A DNA stretch of 21,411 nt from Bacteroidota bacterium (GCA_947462515.1 CANHPJ010000004.1:1-21411), one strand, 5' to 3'. Positions 1 to 7,687 are shown, counted from the stretch's first letter. A program made the numbers and translations. Notes: generated from the sequence alone by a model not told the origin.

Positions 1-1
1 A

Positions 2-289
2 AAAAGTGCAGGTTTTGAGGTAGTTCCGGTAGGAATTTCAGAAGGAGAAATTGAAGGCATAAAAATATTAACGGGAACCCCAGCTATTGAAGATGTTGAT
101 ACGGTAACATTATATGTTGGGCCGAAAAATCAAGCTGCGTATTTCGACTATATTATCAGTTTAAAACCTAAACGAGTTATATTTAATCCAGGGACTGAAA
201 ATCCAGATTTTTACCCACTTTTAAAGGAGAATAATATTGAATCTGTGGAAGCTTGTACCTTGGTAATGCTATCTGTCAATTCTTATTAA
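2..289 (+). CDS. CoA-binding (Rossmann) domain protein, 3' end only
   Basis: The frame is open from the first bases of the window to a TAA at 287-289, so the N-terminus lies outside. The visible 95 residues have alternating strand/helix character and contain LYVGPKNQAAYFDYI and the turn VIFNPGTENPDF. The NPGTEN turn is typical of small CoA_binding_2 proteins (YccU-like), which are about 120 residues long, so most of the protein is present. The family binds CoA-like nucleotides in a Rossmann fold and its cellular role is poorly defined. It is transcribed towards the minus-strand SGNH gene, with only 33 bases between the two stop codons. Family assignment is from motif memory. The frame itself is certain. 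Confidence 0.75.
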   Translation, partial: KSAGFEVVPVGISEGEIEGIKILTGTPAIEDVDTVTLYVGPKNQAAYFDYIISLKPKRVIFNPGTENPDFYPLLKENNIESVEACTLVMLSVNSY

Positions 290-322
290 TCAAGGAAAAA
301 AGATTTTTTTATAAAACAGCAA

Positions 323-1264
323 TTAAAAAGCGTGTTTTTTCAAATACTTACCGAAAGTCTCTGTAAATTCTTCAGAGGCTTTTTTATTTAAATTAATAGT
401 AGTTTTGAAGTTATCTTTGTCATTAGATATCAGCATAGTATCAAAATTAAGGTATTCAATTTTATTATAGTTTGAAATCTCTTTTATTCGATTAATGAAT
501 ACTGATCTGTTGGGTTGAAATTTAGCCGATTGGGAATAAATTGGTGATTCAAACAATATCAATTTTATATTAAATGTTTTACATATTTGGATGATTTTAT
601 TCAGATAACCTTCCCTATTTGAACTCCAAATAAAGTTTTGATTTTTAGGATAACTTTCCGTGAAGGCTTGGCTATCACTTTTCCAGATTTCAAACGGAGG
701 TTCAAAACCATCTTCAAAATATGCCTTGTTTTTACCGCTTGCAAAATGCTTTACACCCTGTAAAACATTGAAATTAATTTTATTACTGTAATAAGCATAA
801 GCCATAAATGGAAAACCTGACCATTTATAATATTCCGGATCCTGTTTTTTTATGATATCATTAACCACAGTATCACCCAGGAAGGATGCAAATCGATAGG
901 TGTTAAATTCATTATACCTTATATCAAAAGATTCGGGACTAATGTATAATAATAAATATTTAGGAGGGAGATTATTTTTCAGATAAAGGTGCAGATGGAG
1001 AAAATTATCAGCCAGATCTGAATGGCTTTGAGCCAGGTTAAACGACTTTAAGCCAGTATGTTTATCCAATATCGTTGGTGAAATCATCCAAACAGGTACG
1101 CAGGGACCCAGAATTAATACTTCGGCATTTATTTTTTCTTTAGAAACATATGCGCTTTTAATATTTCTGTTTTCAAGCAGAAAAAAGCCATAAAGTAATT
1201 CCAGTCCCTTTAGTGAAATTAGGAGAAATAGAATAGCAAATAGAAATCTTTTTGTAAGACGCAT
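323..1264 (-). CDS. Membrane-anchored SGNH/DltD-like protein of an O-acylation operon, with degenerate catalytic blocks
   Basis: This is a 313-residue protein with one N-terminal membrane segment (about residues 5-30) and an extracytoplasmic domain that I read as SGNH/DltD-like. I start it at the ATG at 1264, which shares one base with the TGA of the MBOAT gene (TGATG); the upstream in-frame TTG only adds one residue. Block I reads LILGPCVPVWMISP (about 51-63), where active relatives have a GDS or GSS-type serine. The last block reads FKTTINLNKKASEEF, where active enzymes carry a D-x-x-H-L-N motif. Seen: Cys55 at the serine position and Asn291 at the histidine position. Inferred: either an altered catalytic mechanism or a non-catalytic partner of the MBOAT enzyme. 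It is the last gene of its operon. The remaining fold assignment is moderately sure, helped by the neighbours. Confidence 0.7.
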   Translation of the reverse strand: MRLTKRFLFAILFLLISLKGLELLYGFFLLENRNIKSAYVSKEKINAEVLILGPCVPVWMISPTILDKHTGLKSFNLAQSHSDLADNFLHLHLYLKNNLPPKYLLLYISPESFDIRYNEFNTYRFASFLGDTVVNDIIKKQDPEYYKWSGFPFMAYAYYSNKINFNVLQGVKHFASGKNKAYFEDGFEPPFEIWKSDSQAFTESYPKNQNFIWSSNREGYLNKIIQICKTFNIKLILFESPIYSQSAKFQPNRSVFINRIKEISNYNKIEYLNFDTMLISNDKDNFKTTINLNKKASEEFTETFGKYLKKHAF

Positions 1265-2700
1265 CAAAATTGAATGTAGATAAATTGTTCTCTACTTTTA
1301 AAAATACCAAACAAGAAAATCATTAAAATAAAAATCATAGCATATCTCCACTTGAACCTTTCTGTTAAAAAAGCATTTACTATCTTTTTCTCAAAAATCA
1401 AAAACAAAATGGTTAAAGCTAAAGTAATATATAAATTGAATTGCGATTCCAGATCTCCTCCGATTGCAAGTTTAGATACGAAATCGTTAAGCCAATTTGA
1501 AGGCAAAAAATTATTAAAACTAAATATGGAATTTAAGAAAGAAAATGATTTATCTAAGGATTTAGCCCGAAAGAAAATGAAACTAAGGCTTATTAAATTA
1601 AAAGTTATTATAATTCCTATAAGTTTATTTAGTGAAGAGGAAAAATAATTCGAAAAACGGGCGCGACTTTTTTTTGTGATTAGTTCGATACATAAATATA
1701 GAGCGTGACAAAGCGCGTACAACAGAAAATTAAATCCCAAGCCATGCCACAAACCAGAGATTATAAACGTAACAGTTATTGCTAATAAGGTTCCTGTTAT
1801 TTTTAAATTTCTTAAATGATATGAAAGGGGATAAAAAACATATTTTGTAAGCCATGAAGTGAGTGAAATGTGCCATCTTCTCCAAAAATCAGTCACTGAA
1901 GCTGCTCTTAGTGGAAATTGAAAGTTTTCTTTTATATCAATTCCGAGCATTTTTGCTGAACCTATTGCCATATCGGTATATCCGGAAAAATCAAAATACA
2001 GCTGAAACGTAAAGAAATACAGAGCGACTAAGGCAGTAAGACCATTATTTGTATCCGAAAGATCAAAGTTGTAGTGAACATATGGAGCAAGGCGATCTGC
2101 AATCACCATTTTTTTAAATAATCCAATAATTAGCCTTTGGGCGCCGGTTTTAATGTCAGAGCTTAAAGATCTTTCTTTATGTATTTGTGTTAAAAATTCT
2201 TGAGGTAAAATTATTGGCCCCGAAACAATTTTTGGAAAAAAAGACGAATAGAAAATATAATTTATCCAACTGATATTATTTGTTGTACGGTTATGATATA
2301 CCTCTATTAGGTAAGCAATATTTTGAAGGGTATAAAACGATAAGCCAATTAAAAAAATAAAACTGCTGGACTCAAAATTTATCGCAGTAAAGCTGAATGA
2401 CAGTCCTTGCGTATTTTGTTCAAAATATTTGAATAAAAATAAGGCTGACAAATTGAATAAAATTCCCAGATAAAATGGTATGACTTTTTTCTTGGAGTTG
2501 GAAAAAGCAATATTTTTTGCCAGGAAATAATTGAGAGTAGAAAGGCAAATTAAAACTATTAGGGATTCTATATTTTTTGATGCGATAAAAACAAAACTAC
2601 CAAAAATCAATAAAGGAATTTTGAATTTTTCAGGCAATAGAACTTTCAGAACTAAAATCGAAAATAAAAGAATGAGGTATGAAATAGTATTGAACTCCAT
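1264..2700 (-). CDS. MBOAT family membrane O-acyltransferase (DltB/AlgI-like)
   Basis: This 478-residue polytopic membrane protein is close to the usual length of AlgI/DltB proteins. It carries the family blocks YFDFSGYTDMAIG (about 235-247), DFWRRWHISLTSW (271-283) and WHGLGFNF (318-325), with His277 and the catalytic His319 both present. MBOAT enzymes of this type move an acyl group from a carrier across the membrane onto a glycan or polymer. Here the likely donor is the acyl carrier protein encoded 8 bases upstream, and the likely partner is the SGNH-like protein that overlaps its stop by one base. Acceptor and acyl group cannot be told from sequence. Alginate acetylation, peptidoglycan or exopolysaccharide acetylation and Dlt-type transfer are all possible. 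The intact catalytic residues argue that the enzyme is active. Confidence 0.93.
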   Translation of the reverse strand: MEFNTISYLILLFSILVLKVLLPEKFKIPLLIFGSFVFIASKNIESLIVLICLSTLNYFLAKNIAFSNSKKKVIPFYLGILFNLSALFLFKYFEQNTQGLSFSFTAINFESSSFIFLIGLSFYTLQNIAYLIEVYHNRTTNNISWINYIFYSSFFPKIVSGPIILPQEFLTQIHKERSLSSDIKTGAQRLIIGLFKKMVIADRLAPYVHYNFDLSDTNNGLTALVALYFFTFQLYFDFSGYTDMAIGSAKMLGIDIKENFQFPLRAASVTDFWRRWHISLTSWLTKYVFYPLSYHLRNLKITGTLLAITVTFIISGLWHGLGFNFLLYALCHALYLCIELITKKSRARFSNYFSSSLNKLIGIIITFNLISLSFIFFRAKSLDKSFSFLNSIFSFNNFLPSNWLNDFVSKLAIGGDLESQFNLYITLALTILFLIFEKKIVNAFLTERFKWRYAMIFILMIFLFGIFKSREQFIYIQF

Positions 2701-2708
2701 GAATCAAT

Positions 2709-2951
2709 TCACTTTACAAGTTTCTTAGAGATACAATATATCATTTGCCCCACATTTTCAAATGACATTACTTCATCAAAAGTAAAATGTAAATTAAAAT
2801 GAGTTTCCATTTCGGTAATTAATTCTAAATGAGTTAAGGAATCCCAACCATCAATATCATCTGCGGTATTCTTATCTAGAAGGATAATTTCCGGATTCAA
2901 AAAAACTTTTCTGAAAATCGCTTGAACTTCCTGTTTAATTTGTTCCTGCAT
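2709..2951 (-). CDS. Acyl carrier protein (DltC-like position)
   Basis: This 80-residue protein has the length and helix pattern of a carrier protein. The phosphopantetheine attachment motif is GWDSLTHLEL, with Ser38 as the attachment residue, followed by the acidic helix II segment ITEMETHF. It is unlikely to be the housekeeping fatty-acid ACP, because it sits alone with an MBOAT transferase gene 8 bases downstream and has the DSLTHLELI-type sequence common in carrier proteins of modification operons. It probably carries the acyl group that the MBOAT enzyme uses. No adenylating ligase (DltA-like) or holo-ACP synthase is visible nearby, so loading must come from elsewhere. Transcription probably begins in the 154-base gap upstream, but I saw no clear -7 element there. 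Confidence 0.88.
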   Translation of the reverse strand: MQEQIKQEVQAIFRKVFLNPEIILLDKNTADDIDGWDSLTHLELITEMETHFNLHFTFDEVMSFENVGQMIYCISKKLVK

Positions 2952-2997
2952 TTTATAAAATATAGATTAAGAACGATATTTTTAAATTAAGATTTTA

Positions 2998-3026
2998 GAT
3001 TCTGTGTAATTTAATTACACAGAATC
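2998..3026. terminator. Perfect 14-bp inverted repeat, probable terminator of the PLP-enzyme gene
   Basis: The 29 bases form two perfect 14-base arms (left arm GATTCTGTGTAATT) around a single central T. The repeat lies 80 bases past the stop of the minus-strand PLP enzyme and 46 bases before the ACP start. On the minus strand it is followed by TAAAATCTT, a poor T-tract. A terminator is the simplest reading. An operator for the ACP operon is an alternative, because the arms are unusually perfect and not GC-rich. Confidence 0.5.
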
Positions 3027-3105
3027 AGATTTGTTACCTTATATAAATCAGAAGTTTAATAAATTAAACATTGTATGCTAATAACCTGAAATGAAAAGTT
3101 TAGAA

Positions 3106-4356
3106 TTAATTAACTTGATCTAAGGCTTGTTTAATATCAGTTATTAGGTCATGGTAATTTTCAACACCAACAGATAAGCGAATTAGTTTTTCTGATATAT
3201 GCATTACCTGTTTATCTTCCATAGGCACATCAGCATGTGTCATGGTTTGTGGATGTTCTGCTAAACTTTCTGTACCACCAAGGCTCACAGCCAATTTGAT
3301 TAATTTGAGGCTGTCCAGAAATTTAAAAGCTTGTTTTTCACCTCCATTTATATCAAAGGAAATCATAGCACCGGAAGAGGAATATTGACGATTAAAAATT
3401 TCTTTTTCCTTTTCTTCCACAATAAAGCCCAGGTAATAAACTTTTTCAACCAAAGGATGATTTTGCAAGAATTTAGCTACTTCAGCGGCATTGCGAGCTT
3501 GCTCATCCATTCTTACTTTTAAGGTCTCTAAACTTCGCATTAATAGCCAGCCTGTCCAAGGACCAGCCATATTACCCAAAAAAGTTCGCAAACCTTTAAC
3601 ACGAGCCATCAGCTCATTGGAACCCAAGCAAGCTCCTGCAATTACATCAGAGTGTCCACCAATGTATTTAGTTGCAGAATATAAAACCAGATCTGCACCA
3701 TGCTTTAAAGGATGTTGCCATATAGGTCCCATATAGGTATTATCAACGGAAAGGATTACAGGTTTTTCATCTGTGGTAAAATGTTGCTTAATCTGAGCAC
3801 ACATTCTAATGTCAATAAGCGCATTTGTAGGATTAGCAGGTGTCTCAATATGTATCATAGTAAGTTGATCTGCTCTTCCGGAATTATTTATTTTTTCAAT
3901 TATTTGTTCTTTGGAATCTGTGGCATGAAATCCTATCGATAAAATATTTAATTTTTTAAGAAAGTGATTGATAAAATGATCAGTACCGCCATAAACTGGT
4001 CTGGAATACAATAAAAGATCCCCAGGCTTCATAAATTCCATTAATGCTGTTGATATAGCAGACATTCCACTTTCAAAAACAGCGCAATCTTCAGCTTCAT
4101 CCCATAAACACAATCTATTTTCCAAAATTTCAAGATCAGGATTATTAAGACGGCTATAAATCAAACCCAATTCTTCCCCTTTATCTTTTTCTCTTAAACC
4201 ATAAGCTAATTCAAAAAAACGTTTTCCTTCCATGGCTGAATTGAAAACAAAAGTTGAGGTTTGAAATATTGGACATTTTATCGCTCCCTCAGACAAGGAT
4301 GGTTTGTAACCATAGCTCATCATTAAGCTTTCAGGTTTCATTGATTTATAATCCAT
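3106..4356 (-). CDS. PLP-dependent Cys/Met metabolism enzyme (cystathionine gamma-synthase / methionine gamma-lyase family)
   Basis: This 416-residue fold-type I PLP enzyme has all the family marks. YSRLNNP (67-73) supplies residues that reach the phosphate of the partner subunit, SGMSA (96-100) is the phosphate-binding turn, Asp205 pairs with the pyridine nitrogen, SATKYIGGHSD (227-237) holds the Schiff-base Lys230, and SLGGTESLAEHP (358-369) leads to the substrate-binding arginine near 393. The family performs gamma-elimination or gamma-replacement on homoserine esters, cystathionine or methionine. Tyr122 is present in VYGGTDHF, but the cysteine that methionine gamma-lyases carry two residues later is a glycine here. 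I therefore do not assign a specific reaction. It stands alone, flanked by a hairpin downstream and 232 bases of gene-free DNA upstream. Confidence 0.88.
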   Translation of the reverse strand: MDYKSMKPESLMMSYGYKPSLSEGAIKCPIFQTSTFVFNSAMEGKRFFELAYGLREKDKGEELGLIYSRLNNPDLEILENRLCLWDEAEDCAVFESGMSAISTALMEFMKPGDLLLYSRPVYGGTDHFINHFLKKLNILSIGFHATDSKEQIIEKINNSGRADQLTMIHIETPANPTNALIDIRMCAQIKQHFTTDEKPVILSVDNTYMGPIWQHPLKHGADLVLYSATKYIGGHSDVIAGACLGSNELMARVKGLRTFLGNMAGPWTGWLLMRSLETLKVRMDEQARNAAEVAKFLQNHPLVEKVYYLGFIVEEKEKEIFNRQYSSSGAMISFDINGGEKQAFKFLDSLKLIKLAVSLGGTESLAEHPQTMTHADVPMEDKQVMHISEKLIRLSVGVENYHDLITDIKQALDQVN

Positions 4357-4460
4357 AATAATGATTTAAATAATTTATTAAATGTTAATTTTTTTTAAAA
4401 GGAATTTATATTGTTGTAAAGTATAGAATCGAATTAGTTTGAAAGCTTAAAGTTATATTA

Positions 4461-4483
4461 AAAAACCAAGCTAGAGTTAGCTT
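4461..4483 (-). terminator. Probable intrinsic terminator of the flavoprotein gene
   Basis: Read on the minus strand, a six-base stem AAGCTA / TAGCTT closes a four-base loop and is followed by GG and then six T residues. It lies about 105 bases past the stop of the flavoprotein gene. The stem is short and AT-rich, so the call rests mainly on the T-run. Confidence 0.4.
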
Positions 4484-4588
4484 TGAAACATTGAAAATTT
4501 GAATGAAATTCATTTTGAATAATCTTATATACTATTTTAAATTATTCTTAAAAGTTGGCTTTAAAAAGGTAAACACTATTTAGGAACA

Positions 4589-5818
4589 TTATTTTTCAGC
4601 CATACTCCTTGCTGCAATCCATCCTGTTGTCCAGGCTGCCTGAAAATTAAAACCACCGGTTATGCCATCTATATCTAAAATTTCACCGGCAAAAAAGAGT
4701 CCTTTGCAATTTTTGCTTTGCATAGTTTTTAAATCTACATCATTTAAACTAACTCCACCACAGGTAACAAACTCCTCCTTAAAGGTAGTTTTTCCATTTG
4801 CCAAATATTGATCACAAATTAAATTATTTATTAATTTATTCTGATTTTTACGAGGCAATTCGCTCCATCTTTGCTGTACGTCTACGTCAGATTTTTCTAA
4901 TAAATAATCCCATAGTCTTCTTGGTAAATCGAAAGGTAATTTTGAACTTATTATTTTAGATCCATGTTCTGATCTAAATTCTTGAAGGAAATCTCTAAGG
5001 GCATCTTCTGAGTATGATGGAATCCAATTAACTAATAGAGAATACTTATAATTCAATTCACTGAGATGGCGGGCAGAAAGTGCAGAAAGTTTTAATACTG
5101 AAGGACCGCTAAAGCCCCAATGAGTAATTAAAAATGGGCCTGAAGAAATCAATTTAGTACCAGTTATTTTAATGGAGACATTTTCGAGTGAAATACCCAT
5201 TAATTTGGTTATTTCTTTGTCAATCAGGTTAAAAGTAAACAATGACGGAACAGGTTTTTCAATTTTATGACCTAATTTGGCAATCCATTGATATGAATCG
5301 GCATTAGGATTTCCACCCGTTGCAATTAATATTTTATTGCAGGAGATTATAGATTCATCATTGAAAAAACATTCAAAACCATTCTCTTTTTTAAGAATTT
5401 TTTTAAGTAATTTCTCCTGAATAATTTCAACCTTATATTTTTTAGCTTCATTCAAGAGGCAATCAATAATTGTTTGCGAATTATTTGAAACTGGAAATAT
5501 TCTTCCATCCTCCTCGGCTTTAAGTTTTACACCTCTGTTTTCGAACCAGCTAACGGTATCTTTTGGCCCAAATTCAGAGAAAGCTGAAAAAAGCGCTTTT
5601 TCGCCTCTTGGATAATTTTGAACTAAGAGCTTAGGATTAAAACATGAGGTGGTAACATTGCATCTGCCGCCACCTGAAATTTTCACTTTAGATAATAGTT
5701 TAGAAGACTTTTCTATTAAAGTAACCTTTATGGAAGAGTTTTGCCGGGCACAATTTATAGCAGAAAAAATTCCTGCAGCCCCGCCTCCTATTATTAAAAC
5801 CTCAGTGAAATATTTCAT
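4589..5818 (-). CDS. FAD-dependent NAD(P)/FAD oxidoreductase, BaiN / HI0933 (YhiN) family
   Basis: This 409-residue flavoprotein has the usual length of the HI0933 family. The N-terminal dinucleotide-binding motif GGGAAGIF covers residues 11-18, followed by the family-specific GGGRCNVTT (49-57). Near the C-terminus are CGGVSLNDVD (353-362) and FAGEILDIDGITGGFNFQ (376-393), which complete the FAD site. Members are named aminoacetone oxidase family or BaiN-like, and their physiological substrates are mostly unknown. The protein is probably cytoplasmic, as there is no signal peptide or membrane segment. Its start lies 6 bases after the stop of the DUF1207-like gene, so the two are probably co-transcribed, although one product is exported and the other is not. 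Confidence 0.9.
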   Translation of the reverse strand: MKYFTEVLIIGGGAAGIFSAINCARQNSSIKVTLIEKSSKLLSKVKISGGGRCNVTTSCFNPKLLVQNYPRGEKALFSAFSEFGPKDTVSWFENRGVKLKAEEDGRIFPVSNNSQTIIDCLLNEAKKYKVEIIQEKLLKKILKKENGFECFFNDESIISCNKILIATGGNPNADSYQWIAKLGHKIEKPVPSLFTFNLIDKEITKLMGISLENVSIKITGTKLISSGPFLITHWGFSGPSVLKLSALSARHLSELNYKYSLLVNWIPSYSEDALRDFLQEFRSEHGSKIISSKLPFDLPRRLWDYLLEKSDVDVQQRWSELPRKNQNKLINNLICDQYLANGKTTFKEEFVTCGGVSLNDVDLKTMQSKNCKGLFFAGEILDIDGITGGFNFQAAWTTGWIAARSMAEK

Positions 5819-5824
5819 TTTATA

Positions 5825-6685
5825 TTATAAAGGATTGAAATAAAAAGAGATACCGGCCCATTTAACTTTTTTAATTTCATAAACGCTAAAAGGCAAATTA
5901 CCCTGATAGAATTCCAAAAGGAAAGAAACGGGATTGTTAAAAACTTTGGCGATTCTAATTCCTGTTGCAATTTTTACTTTGGGTTGATAATTATCTTGAG
6001 CTAAAATTTTAACATCAGAACCTAAAATAAATTCATAGAATTTATCACTTGAAATATATTGATTAAAGATAAAACCAAATTGAGTACTGAAACGCTTGCG
6101 AATAGTTTCAGGGCGAACAACTAATCCTGCCGCTGCATAAAGCCTAAGTTTCGTAGTAACATGAGATAAGGTGAAATCTAACTGTTCGTAATTTACTGGA
6201 TTAGGGGTATATGATCTGATTTGATTACGAATGATATAATCATCACCAAGATGTGATGATATATGATATAATCTGGTTCGGAGAGCCCATCTATCTTTTC
6301 TCGCATTGAAGAAAAAACTTCCTTTAAAATCAGAATTAAGGATATTACGTTGCCATTTATCTTTCACAATCAACCATTCAAATTGAGTAAATGCTGCAGC
6401 ATCAAATCCTATCTCATAACCATTTAAAGAGTCTTTTTGCCATCTTGTAAGTACTTTTTGAGTTGCCATAGAAAACGGCACATATCCTTTTTTTGTATTG
6501 TTATCAATTTGAGAATATCCAAAAAAACCTATGTAAGGTTGACATTCTATTGGATCAAGAAGTATTGGATCAAAATAGGTGTTTTTAGGGAGTGAGATTC
6601 TTTTTTTTAAGTTTTCTTCCTGCGCCAGAACTAACTTAAAATTCAAAAAAAGAAAAGAAAAAATAAAAAAAGTAGAAAATTTCAT
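5825..6685 (-). CDS. DUF1207-like exported protein
   Basis: This 286-residue protein has a clear signal peptide (about 1-21, ending VLAQ). The mature part is rich in aromatic residues and in alternating polar/hydrophobic strands, consistent with an outer-membrane beta-barrel or envelope protein. The segment RTRLYHISSHLGDDY (136-150), with its SSHLGD core, matches what I remember as the hallmark of DUF1207 proteins of Bacteroidota. The C-terminus ends in an aromatic residue plus Asn-Pro-Leu. No enzymatic motif is visible and the function of the family is unknown. A -7-like element lies 20 bases upstream of the start, and the flavoprotein gene follows 6 bases after the stop. The export prediction is firm and the DUF assignment is moderately so. 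Confidence 0.75.
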   Translation of the reverse strand: MKFSTFFIFSFLFLNFKLVLAQEENLKKRISLPKNTYFDPILLDPIECQPYIGFFGYSQIDNNTKKGYVPFSMATQKVLTRWQKDSLNGYEIGFDAAAFTQFEWLIVKDKWQRNILNSDFKGSFFFNARKDRWALRTRLYHISSHLGDDYIIRNQIRSYTPNPVNYEQLDFTLSHVTTKLRLYAAAGLVVRPETIRKRFSTQFGFIFNQYISSDKFYEFILGSDVKILAQDNYQPKVKIATGIRIAKVFNNPVSFLLEFYQGNLPFSVYEIKKVKWAGISFYFNPL

Positions 6686-6705
6686 TAAAATACTTGAGTA
6701 TGAAA

Positions 6706-6713
6706 CAAAAATA
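6706..6713 (-). promoter_or_regulatory. Candidate Bacteroidota -7 element for the DUF1207-like gene
   Basis: On the minus strand the bases read TATTTTTG, a full match to the TAnnTTTG -7 consensus of Bacteroidota, with 20 bases between it and the ATG. No matching TTG -33 element is evident at 17-23 bases, so this is a candidate only. Confidence 0.4.
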
Positions 6714-6814
6714 CATTTCTTATTTTTAAAGATTATTATGCCTGGTTTTAATTAGCTAACAATAATCTGTTAATCATTTAAAAAATTATAGTTTTTATTT
6801 ATTACGTAGATATA

Positions 6815-7180
6815 TTATTTCAGGTATTCATCAAAGGTGCCATTAGAATATAAAACAATAATTTTAGAAATAGACTTGGCATCAATTGGAATGTCAGTCG
6901 AAATCGAATTATTTGTATACTCAGCTAAGGTTTTAAAATCTGACATTTCATTTTTTGTATTGGGATAATCTTTCAGTAAAAATTCCCCTTTTCCAAGTAA
7001 TAACCATTGTGGATTTATTTCATTCCATCGTATTAATATTTTTTGGATAAAGTCTAAGCTAGGTTTGTTGCGCCCAGACAAAATATGTGAAATATTAGCA
7101 CGTTGCACTCCAATTTCATCTGCAAATTTAGATGGGGAAATTTGAAAATGGGTTACTATAAAATTAATTCTTTCTATCAT
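6815..7180 (-). CDS. XRE-family helix-turn-helix transcriptional regulator
   Basis: This is a 121-residue protein if started at the ATG at 7180. Longer in-frame starts exist up to 7243, but they would add 21 atypical residues and run across the promoter-like and palindromic DNA just upstream. The HTH spans about residues 15-37 (SPSKFADEIGVQRANISHILSGR). It is followed by NPQWLLLGKGEFL (56-68), which is very common in Bacteroidota XRE regulators, and then a short polar linker and a C-terminal strand KIIVLYSNGTFDEYL. No ligand-binding or peptidase domain is present. The gene stands alone, with 507 bases of gene-free DNA upstream. An inverted repeat right in front of the start suggests autoregulation. 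Targets cannot be inferred. Confidence 0.85.
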   Translation of the reverse strand: MIERINFIVTHFQISPSKFADEIGVQRANISHILSGRNKPSLDFIQKILIRWNEINPQWLLLGKGEFLLKDYPNTKNEMSDFKTLAEYTNNSISTDIPIDAKSISKIIVLYSNGTFDEYLK

Positions 7181-7185
7181 ATTAT

Positions 7186-7203
7186 AATTAACAAAAGTTA
7201 ATT
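7186..7203. promoter_or_regulatory. Inverted repeat in front of the XRE regulator, candidate operator
   Basis: The bases AATTAAC-AAAA-GTTAATT form perfect seven-base arms around a four-base spacer, 5 bases upstream of the regulator's ATG. On the minus strand the repeat contains TAACTTTTG, a -7-like sequence with one extra base, and an ATTG lies 20 bases further upstream. A repressor binding here would cover its own promoter. AT-rich DNA produces such repeats by chance, so confidence is limited. Confidence 0.4.
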
Positions 7204-7687
7204 TACCTGGTATTAAAAAACAATCAAAAAAAGTATAAAGCACTTATGTATCCAAACCAATAATTTAAATAAACATATATTTAATATTGAATATCAAGTA
7301 TTTAAAATAAAAATATTAATCAGTAATTTACAAATGTATACAAATTAATTTTTTGTAAATTTTTAATAAACAAATGTAATAAAAAACGAATCAAGTATAA
7401 AGCTAATACGATTCTTAAAAAGATATTTATCATCAATCATATCGTATAAAATCGATTTAAAAGTAAATTAAATCAGTGTAAAATCTATACCCTATTTACA
7501 AAGCTATCACGATGTACTTGTTAGATCCGCGAATATTAAGAGTTTACTAGGATGAAAAAATATAAGGAAATTAAGAGGCACAGAAATTTTAAATGACTGA
7601 AGTCAGTCTATTTTTAACTTAGTCCGAATTACTTATATAAACACTGTTAAGATTGAAAAGAAAATTAATATCAAGCAGATAATTCAC
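7204..7687. other. Gene-free AT-rich region with repeated CAAATGTA boxes
   Basis: No credible coding frame is seen on either strand. It holds CAAATGTA at 7331-7338 and 7371-7378; each reads TACATTTG on the minus strand, a TAnnTTTG match. It also holds 10-base inverted arms AATTTACAAA / TTTGTAAATT at 7325-7334 and 7352-7361, and a small hairpin GACTG-AAGT-CAGTC at 7595-7608. These could be distal promoters or regulator sites for the XRE gene. The hairpin could help to end transcription of the DUF2520 gene, but its T-tract is poor. No RNA gene was recognised. Confidence 0.4.

Noticed and set aside
290..335. Terminator between the CoA-binding gene and the SGNH-like gene
   Set aside because: Only A/T-run pairings (AAAAAA-GA-TTTTTT and AAAAAGCGTGTTTTTT) are available, with no real stem, so I do not call one.
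1352..1648. 98-codon plus-strand open frame inside the MBOAT gene
   Set aside because: It lies antisense to a well-supported transferase gene, is very Lys-rich as expected of a reversed Phe/Leu/Ile membrane protein, and has no recognisable domain.
7181..7243. N-terminal extension of the XRE regulator to 7243
   Set aside because: It adds 21 residues unlike the family and would place the inverted repeat and promoter-like element inside the coding region.
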